Source: Micromonospora antibiotica | GTDB taxonomy: Bacteria; Actinomycetota; Actinomycetes; Mycobacteriales; Micromonosporaceae | Reading direction: 5' to 3' | Assembly: GCF_017599305.1 (NCBI RefSeq) | Contig: NZ_JAGFWR010000031.1 | Coordinates: 1 to 64,000, forward strand | DNA: 64,000 nucleotides | In this document: in pieces, positions 52,100-60,690 of the stretch | Layout of the letters: each line of letters begins with the position of its first letter | Position numbering within the stretch: the first letter of the stretch is position 1 | Program-made: the position numbers and the translations under genes | Notes under the pieces: generated by a model | Seen by the model: only the letters and a program-made list of their open reading frames with translations | Databases searched by the model: none | Told to the model about the DNA's origin: nothing

Positions 52100-52499
52100 G
52101 CAGGTCGACCAGGCCGGTACGGGCACCCCGCCCGAGGTGCTGGACGGGCCGTTCTCGACCCGGCAACTGCTGCGCATCGACGAGGCGCTGCGCCTGGCCG
52201 ACCACGGCAGCGGCCTGGTCTTCTCGGTCTATGTCGGAGGTCTCGACGAGCCGGTCCGGGAGCACGCCGAGCGGCTGCACCGGCAGCTCGCCGAGCCGGA
52301 CAAGTCGGTGCTGATCGCCGTGTCGCCCAACCAGCGCCAGCTGGAGGTCGTCACCGGCCGGTACGCCCGCAAGCGCATCCCCGACACGTACGTCAAGCTG
52401 GCCGCGCTGTCCATGGTGGCGTCCTTCGGCGGCGGTGACCTGGCCGGCGGCATCATCCAGGGCCTCGACCAGCTCGCCAGCCACGCCGGTCGGGCCTGA
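52086..52499 (+). CDS. DUF5130 (TPM-like) protein
   Basis: A 137-residue protein matching DUF5130: FSTRQLLRIDEALRLADHGSGLVFSVYVG, HAERLHRQLAEPDKSVLIAVSPNQRQLEVVTG, then KRIPDTYVKLAALSMVASFGGGDL. The fold resembles the TPM domain. Function unknown; it is a conserved actinobacterial protein. The GTG at 52086 has GGAGG 5 nt upstream and lies within the preceding gene. Confidence 0.88.
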   Translation: MTVGEQVDQAGTGTPPEVLDGPFSTRQLLRIDEALRLADHGSGLVFSVYVGGLDEPVREHAERLHRQLAEPDKSVLIAVSPNQRQLEVVTGRYARKRIPDTYVKLAALSMVASFGGGDLAGGIIQGLDQLASHAGRA

Positions 52500-52524
52500 G
52501 CCCCACCGCACGTCCCGAACAGTC

Positions 52525-52559
52525 CGGAGCCCGGCCCGCACCACGCGGACCGGGCTCCG
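52525..52559. terminator. Bidirectional terminator after DUF5130
   Basis: A perfect 10-bp stem CGGAGCCCGG/CCGGGCTCCG with a 15-nt loop lies between the converging DUF5130 and Uma2-like genes. Confidence 0.75.
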
Positions 52560-52568
52560 TCGCATCCG

Positions 52569-52802
52569 TCACACCCGTCGGGGCCCGATCTCGCGGATCA
52601 CCCGCCAGCCGGCCGGCGCGTTCTGCCGCAACGCCATCCGGATGTCGTCCGCAAGCTCGTGATGGTACGGGCCGGCCGGAGGGGTCCCGTGCAGACTCCC
52701 GTCGACGATCTCGTAGCGGTTCCCGTCCTCGGGCAGCTCACCCAGGTCCTGTTCGCGCCAGTCCCGCCCGGGTGGCCGCCACTCGTACGTCGGCTGTGCC
52801 AT
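52569..52802 (-). CDS. Truncated Uma2-family protein
   Basis: A 77-residue product that matches only the first third of the Uma2 (DUF820) family, which is usually about 180-190 residues: WREQDLGELPEDGNRYEIVDGSLH, then HHELADDIRMALRQNAP. The nuclease-core part beyond this is absent and no continuation is seen in any frame before the terminator at 52525. The ribosome binding site GAGGAGG is strong, so the shortened protein may still be made. I regard it as a decayed gene. Confidence 0.75.
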   Translation of the reverse strand: MAQPTYEWRPPGRDWREQDLGELPEDGNRYEIVDGSLHGTPPAGPYHHELADDIRMALRQNAPAGWRVIREIGPRRV

Positions 52803-52826
52803 CGCTCACCTCCTCGGCCCACGGTA

Positions 52827-52874
52827 ACGGCCCGGGGCCGGCGTGGGCTCGCACCCGCGCCGGCCCCGGGCCGT
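52827..52874. terminator. Strong terminator after pepN
   Basis: A 21-bp stem (52827-52847 with 52854-52874) with one G-T wobble and a 6-nt loop follows the pepN stop on the minus strand. It is among the two strongest hairpins in the window. Confidence 0.92.
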
Positions 52875-52885
52875 GCCGTTCCGCG

Positions 52886-55528
52886 TCAGCTGCTGCGGGC
52901 GTCCCGCGCGCGGGCCTTCAGCGCCCGGACCACCCCGTCGCGCCCCTCGGCCACCAACCGGCGCAGCGACGCCGGGTGGCCGTCGCCGGCCAGCCACGCG
53001 TCGGTGGCCGCCACCGTCTCCTCCTCGACCAGGTACGCCGGGTACGCCAGCTGCACGAACTCCTGCGCCGGCTCGCTGTCGCGCTGCGCCCACACCTGCG
53101 CCACCGTGGCGAAGTACCGCTCCCGGTACGGCGCGACCAGCGCGACCTGCGCCGGGTGGGTCAACCCCTGCAACAGCGCCCGGTTACGCCAGTTCGGCAG
53201 CGCGTCCGGGCCGGTCAGCAGGGACCACACCGTCGCCTTGTTCGCCTCGGTCGGCACCAGCGCGTGCGCGTACGCGGCCTCCCGCTCACCGGAGGCCGTC
53301 CGGTCGCCGGCCAGTTCCGCCTCGATCTCGGCGGTGCCGGCCGCCCCGTTGGCCACCAGCGACTGCAGGATCGTCCAGCGCAGCTCGGTGTCGACGGTCA
53401 GACCGGTGGGCACGTCGGTGCCGGTCAGCCAGCCGCGCAGCGTCGCCAGGTCCTCGTCGGCGCGGGCCGCCGAGGCGTACGCGCGGGCCCAGGCGAGCTG
53501 GAATCCGCTGCCCGGCTCGGCCGCCGCCAGCGCGTCCTTCGCGGCCCGGGACAGCCCGGCCCAGCCGGTCGGTGCCCACGCCGGGTCGGCGTAGAAGATC
53601 AGCGCCGTGCTGGCCTGCCGCAGGGTGGCGGTGACCAGGTTGATGTCGGTCTCGGCAGGCAGCCCGGCCAGCACCAGCGCCACGTAGTCGCGGGCGGACA
53701 GCTCGGCGTCGCGGACCATGTCCCAGGCGGCCGTCCAGCACAGCGCCCGGGCCAGCGACGAGTCGAAGCCGGCGATGTGCTGCACCACCGTCGCCATCGA
53801 CCGCTCGTCGAGGCGCAGCTTGGTGTAGGTCAGGTCATCGTCGTTGAGCAGCAGCACGTCGGCGGCCGGGCGGCCGTGCAGCACCGACAGGTCGGTCGCC
53901 TCGCCGGTGACGTCGACCTCGACCCGTTCCCGGCGGACCAGCCGGCCCTCGGTCAGGTCGTACAGGCCCACCCCGATCCGGTGGGTACGCAGCGTCGGGT
54001 GGCCGGCCGGTGCCTCCTGCCGGACCAGCACCCGCTCGTAGCCGCCGTCGGCGTCGATGGTCACCTCGGGGCGCAGGGTGTTGACCTGGGCGGTCTCCAG
54101 CCACTGGGCGGCGAACTTGCGCAGCTCCCGGCCGGAGGCCGTCTCCAGCTCCGAGAGCAGGTCGTCGAAGGTGGCGTTGCCCCAGGCGTGCTTGGCGAAG
54201 TAGGCCCGCAGCCCGGCCAGGAACGGCTCCTCACCGACGTACGCCACGAGCTGCTTGAGCACGCTGGCGCCCTTGGCGTACGTGATGCCGTCGAAGTTGA
54301 CCTCGACGGCCTCCAGGTCGGGCATCTCGCAGTAGACCGGGTGGGTGGAGGAGAGCTGGTCCTGCCGGTAACCCCAGTTCTTGCGGATCGACAGGAAGGT
54401 CGTCCACGCCTCGGAGAACCGGGTGGCGTGGGTGTTGCACCAGTGGCTGGCCCACTCGGCGAACGACTCGTTGAGCCACAGGTCGTTCCACCAGCGCATG
54501 GTGACCAGGTCACCGAACCACATGTGGGCCAGCTCGTGCAGGATCGTGTTGGCCCGCTGCTCGTACTCGAAGTCGGTGACCTGCGAGCGGAACAGGTAGT
54601 GCGACTCGGCGTGGGTGACGCAGCCGAAGTTCTCCATCGCGCCGGCGTTGAAGTCGGGCACCCAGAGCTGGTCGTACTTGGGCAGCGGGTAGCGCACCCC
54701 GAACTGCTCGTGGAAGAAGTCGAAGCCCTGCTTGGTGATCAGGAACAGGTCGTCGGCCTCCAGGTGGGGGGCCATCGACGCCCGGCAGAAGACCCCCAGG
54801 TCGATGCCGTCGTGGCTGTCGCGCACCTCGTGGTACGGCCCGGCGCACAGCGCGGTGACATAGGTGCTCATCCGCGCCGAGGTGGTGAAGTGGACGGTCT
54901 TGAGCCCCTCGCCGGCCGGTTCCTCCCGCTCGACGGGCATGTTGGACACCACCCGCCAGTGCGCCGGGACGGTGGCGTGCCAGGTGTAGACGCTCTTCAG
55001 GTCGGGCTGGTCGAAGCAGGCGAAGACCTTCTGCGCGTCGGCCGTCTCGAACTGGCTGTAGAGGTAGGTCTCGCCGTCGACCGGGTCGACCGTGCGGTGC
55101 AGGCCCTGCCCACTGTTGGAGTAGCCGAAGTCGGCCTCCACCACGAGCACGTTCTCGGCGGCCAGCCCGGTCAGCGCCAGGCCCTTCTCGGCCGACCAGC
55201 CGGCGAGGTCCACCGGTTCGCCGTTGAGCGTGGCCGCGTGCACCGCCTCGGCGGCGGTCTCGATGAAGGTGCCGGCGCCGGGTTCGGCGCAGCGGAACCT
55301 GACCTCGGTCACCGACCGGAAGGTGCGGCCCTCGGCCTGCACCGCGGTGGACAGGTCGAGGTTGATGTCGTACCCGGTGACCTCCAGCAGGCGGGCCCGC
55401 TCGGTGGCCTCGACCTGGGTCAGGTTGCGCACTCCTGGCACTTTCGTCTCCATCCCACTCTCGCCGCCTTCCGGCTGCGCCAGCCCCTGCCGGCCGCTCG
55501 TGGCGGCGACCCGAGCCGAGTCTTCCAT
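52886..55528 (-). CDS. pepN: Aminopeptidase N
   Basis: An 880-residue M1-family zinc aminopeptidase. It has the exopeptidase motif GAMEN at 296-300, the zinc site HELAH at 331-335 with the third ligand Glu354 in NESFAEW, and KYDQLWVPDF before. A long helical C-terminal domain follows (about 500-880). It removes N-terminal residues from peptides in the cytosol. ATG 55528 fits a leaderless start after CAGGGT; an ATG 75 nt inside is another possibility. Confidence 0.97.
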   Translation of the reverse strand: MEDSARVAATSGRQGLAQPEGGESGMETKVPGVRNLTQVEATERARLLEVTGYDINLDLSTAVQAEGRTFRSVTEVRFRCAEPGAGTFIETAAEAVHAATLNGEPVDLAGWSAEKGLALTGLAAENVLVVEADFGYSNSGQGLHRTVDPVDGETYLYSQFETADAQKVFACFDQPDLKSVYTWHATVPAHWRVVSNMPVEREEPAGEGLKTVHFTTSARMSTYVTALCAGPYHEVRDSHDGIDLGVFCRASMAPHLEADDLFLITKQGFDFFHEQFGVRYPLPKYDQLWVPDFNAGAMENFGCVTHAESHYLFRSQVTDFEYEQRANTILHELAHMWFGDLVTMRWWNDLWLNESFAEWASHWCNTHATRFSEAWTTFLSIRKNWGYRQDQLSSTHPVYCEMPDLEAVEVNFDGITYAKGASVLKQLVAYVGEEPFLAGLRAYFAKHAWGNATFDDLLSELETASGRELRKFAAQWLETAQVNTLRPEVTIDADGGYERVLVRQEAPAGHPTLRTHRIGVGLYDLTEGRLVRRERVEVDVTGEATDLSVLHGRPAADVLLLNDDDLTYTKLRLDERSMATVVQHIAGFDSSLARALCWTAAWDMVRDAELSARDYVALVLAGLPAETDINLVTATLRQASTALIFYADPAWAPTGWAGLSRAAKDALAAAEPGSGFQLAWARAYASAARADEDLATLRGWLTGTDVPTGLTVDTELRWTILQSLVANGAAGTAEIEAELAGDRTASGEREAAYAHALVPTEANKATVWSLLTGPDALPNWRNRALLQGLTHPAQVALVAPYRERYFATVAQVWAQRDSEPAQEFVQLAYPAYLVEEETVAATDAWLAGDGHPASLRRLVAEGRDGVVRALKARARDARSS

Positions 55529-55653
55529 GCACCGACCCTGCGGTGGTCGACGTCACGCTCTCATTCCGCTACCGATCGATGCCGTTCGGGGTGAGGATCG
55601 AATCAGCCGCGTCGGGTCCGCCGACGTGCCTGATGTCACGAAGGGACTCCACC

Positions 55654-56277
55654 GTGACCGAACGTGTCGCCGTCGACATGTGGTTCGACCCGCTGTGCCC
55701 GTGGGCCTGGATCACCTCCCGTTGGCTCCTGGAGGTCGAACAGGTCCGGGAGGTGGACATCAGCTACCACGTGATGAGCCTGTCCGTGCTCAACGAGGGC
55801 CGGGAACTGCCCGAGCAGTACCAGGAGATGATGAAGCTGGGTTGGGGGCCGGTGCGGGTCTGCATCGCCGTGGAGCAGGCGCACGGCGGCGCGACGCTGG
55901 CGAAGCTCTACACCGCGATGGGCACCCGGATCCACCTCGGCAAGGAGTCGCTCGGCCGGGAGATGATCACCGCGGCGCTCGCCGACGTCGGGCTGGACCC
56001 GTCGTTCGCCGACGCCGCCGACTCCACCGAGTACGACGAGGCGCTGCGGGCCAGCCACGAGGCCGGGATGCGGCCGGTCGGCACCGACGTCGGCACCCCC
56101 GTGGTGCACGCCCCCGGCCCGGACGGCGAGAAGATCGCCTTCTTCGGCCCGGTCATCACCCCGTCGCCGAAGGGGGAGGCCGCCGGTCGGCTCTGGGACG
56201 GCGTACTGCTGGTCGCCGGCACCCCCGGCTTCTACGAGCTGAAGCGGTCCCGCGAGCTGGGCCCGATCTTCGACTGA
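55654..56277 (+). CDS. DsbA-like mycothiol-dependent oxidoreductase (Rv2466c type)
   Basis: A 207-residue thioredoxin-fold protein with an inserted helical domain. It begins DMWFDPLCPWAWITSRWLLEV and has MSLSVLNEG, WGPVRVCIAVEQAHGG, LYTAMGTRIH, GTDVGTPVVHAPG and GPVITPSPKGEAAGRLWDG. This matches the mycothiol-dependent nitroreductase of mycobacteria, which reduces nitro-prodrugs and disulphides. Here the active-site motif is CPWA (Cys15 to Ala18) and not CPWC, so the resolving cysteine is absent and it may act by a single-cysteine mechanism with mycothiol. GAAGGGA lies upstream of the GTG. Confidence 0.92.
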   Translation: MTERVAVDMWFDPLCPWAWITSRWLLEVEQVREVDISYHVMSLSVLNEGRELPEQYQEMMKLGWGPVRVCIAVEQAHGGATLAKLYTAMGTRIHLGKESLGREMITAALADVGLDPSFADAADSTEYDEALRASHEAGMRPVGTDVGTPVVHAPGPDGEKIAFFGPVITPSPKGEAAGRLWDGVLLVAGTPGFYELKRSRELGPIFD

Positions 56278-56400
56278 TCCCCACCCCGGTCGGGTCCCGG
56301 TCCGGTCGGGCCGGGACCCGACCCGGGGGACGGTTCATCTGGTGGACCCGGCGCGGGGTCGGCGTCGCCTGGGCCGTCGTCGCCGGTAGCGTCAACCCCC

Positions 56401-57603
56401 ATGACGGTCGTACATCCGATCGCCCGGGCCTGGATCACCACTGGCGGCACCGGCGCGCAGAACTACGACGAGTTCGCCGACGACGCGGAGATCACCGCGA
56501 TCATCGAGGCGAACCCGCACAGTGCCCTCGGCATCGAGATGCCCCACCGGGCGCCGGAGAGCCTGGGGAAGTCCTTCCTCGACGCGCTCGGCGACGCGGT
56601 GTCCCGGCTCACCGAGGCCAAGGACGACGGCAGCTACACCCCGGCCGAGCAGGTGGTGGTCCTCTACCGGATCAGCGCCCCGGGGGAGGAGTCGGCGTAC
56701 GGGCTGTTCGCCATGGTCGACACCGACCAGATCTCCACCAGCGCCGACGAGCCCGGCCTGGTGATCCGCAACGAGGACGTGTTCATCGCCAAGGTGCGGG
56801 AGCGGGTCGCCCTGGCCGAGGCGCTGGGGCACCTGCTGTCCCCCGTACTCCTACTCCAGACCGGGCGCGGTGACGAGCTGCACGCCGCGCTCGCGGCGGC
56901 CACCGACCAGGCCGGGGTGCCGGCCGCCAGCGACACCGACCAGGCCGGCCGCACGCACGCCATCTGGCTGGTCGGCCCCGGCCCGGAGCAGGACGCGCTG
57001 ACCGCGCTGGCCGGCGGCGGCGAGCTGGTGGTCGCCGACGGCAACCACCGCAGCCTGGCCGCGCAGACCGGCGGCTTCCCGCGCTTCCTCGCGGTGGTCA
57101 CCACCCCGGCGTCGGTTGCCATCCAGCCCTACAACCGGCTGGTCAGCGAGCTGCCCTGCACCCCCGACGAGCTGCTCGACCGGCTGCGCGCCGCCGGGGC
57201 GCAGCTCGCCCCGGTCGACGGCCCGGTCGAGGTCCCGGCGGCCGGCGGCACCGTGCACCTCCGCCTCGCCGGCCAGGGGTACGCGGTGACCCTGCCGCAC
57301 GACGCGGACGCCGCCCGGCTGGAGAACCTCGACCACGCCCTGGTGGAGCGGCTGCTGCTGCGCGACGCCCTCGGCCTCGACCCGGGCGACAAGCGGATCA
57401 CCTATGTCGGCGGCGACTACCCGGCGAGCTGGCTCACCGGCGAGGTCGACGCCGGCCGGGCGGAGCTCGCCGTCCTGATCGCCCCGGTGACCGTGGACGA
57501 CTTCGTCGCGGTGAACCTGGCCCGGGAGAAGATGCCCCGCAAGAGCACCTGGTTCACCCCGAAGGCACGCGGCGGTCTGGTCGTCGCCGAGCTGCCCCGC
57601 TGA
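56401..57603 (+). CDS. DUF1015-family protein
   Basis: A 400-residue DUF1015 (SerK-like) protein: LYRISAPGEESAYGLFAMVDTD, the hallmark VVADGNHRSLAAQ (family motif ADGHHR/ADGNHR) and the C-terminal REKMPRKSTWFTPKARGGLVV. A few archaeal relatives are free-serine kinases using ADP, so a nucleotide-dependent kinase role is possible. Probably leaderless or short-leader: TAGCGT at 56386 precedes the ATG by 9 nt. Confidence 0.9.
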   Translation: MTVVHPIARAWITTGGTGAQNYDEFADDAEITAIIEANPHSALGIEMPHRAPESLGKSFLDALGDAVSRLTEAKDDGSYTPAEQVVVLYRISAPGEESAYGLFAMVDTDQISTSADEPGLVIRNEDVFIAKVRERVALAEALGHLLSPVLLLQTGRGDELHAALAAATDQAGVPAASDTDQAGRTHAIWLVGPGPEQDALTALAGGGELVVADGNHRSLAAQTGGFPRFLAVVTTPASVAIQPYNRLVSELPCTPDELLDRLRAAGAQLAPVDGPVEVPAAGGTVHLRLAGQGYAVTLPHDADAARLENLDHALVERLLLRDALGLDPGDKRITYVGGDYPASWLTGEVDAGRAELAVLIAPVTVDDFVAVNLAREKMPRKSTWFTPKARGGLVVAELPR

Positions 57604-57679
57604 TCCCGGCCCGCTGCTGATCGTGGCCCCGGCGGTGGTCGCCGTCCCGGCGTACCCCCGCTCCCGGTTGTGACGAATT

Positions 57680-57715
57680 CGCCCCGGCACGCCGCCCCCA
57701 CGGCGGGCCGGGGCG
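57680..57715. terminator. Terminator before rpiB
   Basis: A 15-bp stem with one mismatch (57680-57694 with 57701-57715) and a 6-nt loop lies between the DUF1015 gene and rpiB. Confidence 0.8.
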
Positions 57716-57737
57716 CGGCCCTGACAGACTGCCCGGT

Positions 57738-58223
57738 ATGCGCGTCTACCTGGGATCCGATCACGCCGGTTTCGAGTTGAAGGTGCACCTGGCCAATCAT
57801 CTGGCCAAGCAGGGCTACGAGCTGGTCGACGTCGGCCCGCACGCCTTCGACCCCGACGACGACTACCCGACCTTCTGCCTGCACACCGGCGACCGGGTGG
57901 TGGCCGACCCGGGCAGCCTGGGTGTGGTCATCGGCGGCTCCGGCAACGGCGAGCAGATCGCCGCCAACAAGGTCGCCGGCATCCGGGCGGCGCTGGCCTG
58001 GAGCGTCGAGACCGCCCAGCTCGGCCGGCAGCACAACGACGCCAACGTGGTGGCCGTCGGCGCCCGCCAGCACACCCTGGACGAGGCCGCCGCCATCGTC
58101 GAGGCGTTCCTCACCACCCCGTTCTCGGGCAACGAGCGGCACGCCCGGCGGATCGCCCAGGTGGCCGAGTACGAGCGCACCCACGAGCTGCCCGAGCTGC
58201 CCGCCCCCGCCGAGCTGCCCTGA
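57738..58223 (+). CDS. rpiB: Ribose-5-phosphate isomerase B
   Basis: A 161-residue RpiB that interconverts ribose-5- and ribulose-5-phosphate. It starts MRVYLGSDHAGFELK (phosphate-binding) and has GGSGNGEQIAANKV, where Glu replaces the catalytic Cys of E. coli RpiB, as in the mycobacterial enzymes. HNDANVVAVGARQ and the terminal helix complete the fold. Confidence 0.95.
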   Translation: MRVYLGSDHAGFELKVHLANHLAKQGYELVDVGPHAFDPDDDYPTFCLHTGDRVVADPGSLGVVIGGSGNGEQIAANKVAGIRAALAWSVETAQLGRQHNDANVVAVGARQHTLDEAAAIVEAFLTTPFSGNERHARRIAQVAEYERTHELPELPAPAELP

Positions 58224-58246
58224 CCCCCGCCCCGTCCTGACCTCTC

Positions 58247-58274
58247 GACCGGGCCGGCCGCCGCCGGCCCGGTC
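58247..58274. terminator. Bidirectional terminator after rpiB
   Basis: A perfect 12-bp stem (58247-58258 with 58263-58274) with a 4-nt loop. Its right arm overlaps the stop codon of the converging gene. Confidence 0.85.
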
Positions 58275-58605
58275 ACCGGCCCGAGCGGGGCAACTCCTCC
58301 CGGGGCACCCAGTTCCGTCGGATGATCACCAGTCGTTCCTCGGCCTCGGCCAGATCCTGCTCGGTGGGGCGGGCGGCGTCCCGGGCCCGCAGCGCGGAAC
58401 CCACCCCGACCTGGGACGAGCCGGAACCGACCAGCCCGCGCAGCCCCCGCTCGCTGTCCTCCGCCCCCGGGCCACCGCGCCGGGGCCGGGGGGCCGGTGT
58501 CCCGTCGTGCACCGGTGCCGTCGCCGCCGTCGGAAGCTCACCGCCACCGTCCGTCGCCTCCGGCTGGTGCCGTAACCGGCGTCGCCGCCGCTCCGCATCC
58601 GCCAT
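58273..58605 (-). CDS. Unknown protein, 110 aa
   Basis: A charged, mostly disordered protein. The N-terminus is Arg-rich (ADAERRRRRLRHQPEA), the middle is Gly/Ser-rich and the C-terminus has a helix (TEQDLAEAEERLVIIRRNWVP). Family not recognised. Probably leaderless: TACGGT lies 6 nt before the ATG. Divergent from the gene at 58727. Confidence 0.65.
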   Translation of the reverse strand: MADAERRRRRLRHQPEATDGGGELPTAATAPVHDGTPAPRPRRGGPGAEDSERGLRGLVGSGSSQVGVGSALRARDAARPTEQDLAEAEERLVIIRRNWVPREELPRSGR

Positions 58606-58726
58606 CTCCCGACCGTACCGTCCGGCAGGCCCCCGGGCCGGGCCGGTCGAGGCAGTTTGTCCGCTCGCTACCCTCGGAGGTGGTGGACCGGTCGACGGCC
58701 GGCACCGGTCATGGGGAGGAAACGAG

Positions 58727-59266
58727 ATGGCAGACCAGACACAGCCGTGGGCGGAGCGGACCGTCGAGGTGCCACCCCAGCCCGGTGTCGGGGTCCCGCC
58801 GCAGCGGGAGCCGTTCCGTCGGGGCGTCGCCTCGGTGGGGCAGTCCCGGGCTCCGCGTACCGAGCCGTTCCCGGTGGTCGAGCACGACACGTCCGGCTGG
58901 TCCGAGCCGGCGACGCCGCGCCGGCCGATGAGCTGGCACGTGGAGCAGTTGCGCCGGGGCGGCGAGTGGAGCGCGGCCGGCGCGTTGTTCGCGTTCGTCT
59001 GCTGGGGGATCTGGGCCATCTCCGGCCGGGGCGAACTGGGCACCCCGCTGCTCACCTTCCTGCTCAGCCTGCTGGTGGCGGCCGGCCTGTTCGCGCTCTC
59101 CCGGCTGCTCGGCCGGGTGGTCCTGGAACGCCAACTGGGCCGGGTACGCCGCAGCGCGCGCGGCGCGCACCTGGTGACCGCGGTGTTCCTGGTCGGGGTA
59201 GGCATCGCCTACCTCCAGCAGACCCAGTGGGTGATGGACGCCTGGAACTTCCTCACCGGCAACTGA
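58727..59266 (+). CDS. Membrane protein of unknown function
   Basis: A 179-residue protein. The first 80 residues are polar and probably disordered; three hydrophobic segments follow (AGALFAFVCWGIWAIS, TPLLTFLLSLLVAAGLFALS, AHLVTAVFLVGVGIAYL). Family not known. GGGGAGGAA precedes the ATG at a suitable distance. Confidence 0.75.
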   Translation: MADQTQPWAERTVEVPPQPGVGVPPQREPFRRGVASVGQSRAPRTEPFPVVEHDTSGWSEPATPRRPMSWHVEQLRRGGEWSAAGALFAFVCWGIWAISGRGELGTPLLTFLLSLLVAAGLFALSRLLGRVVLERQLGRVRRSARGAHLVTAVFLVGVGIAYLQQTQWVMDAWNFLTGN

Positions 59267-60410
<1,144 letters not shown>

Positions 60411-60529
60411 CCCGCCCGGTCCGGAACCGGGACCACCCGCACCACGCACCACCGCGCCACCGACCGCCCTGCCGGGCCGTCGGTGGCGCGGTCACGTCCG
60501 ACCCGTCGGGGCCCACGTGCGGGGGCGCT

Positions 60530-60690
60530 GCCGGCTCAGGGCGCTGTCGGCTCGGCCGTCCCGGTGCGGACGGTGCTACCGGCTCGGCCGTCCCGGTGCG
60601 GACGGTGCTACCGGCTCGGCCGTCCCGGTGCGGACGGTGCTACCGGCTCAGCCGTCCCGTGCCGGGGGTGTGGCCGGCTCAGCCGTCCCC
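60530..60690. repeat. 32-bp tandem repeats merging with a gene 3' end
   Basis: Three to four copies of a 32-bp unit (core ggctcggccgtcccggtgcg) run from about 60549 to 60656, with degenerate units on both sides. The last units contain ggctcagccgtccc, the same word that spans the stop codon of the minus-strand gene at 60679. Confidence 0.8.
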
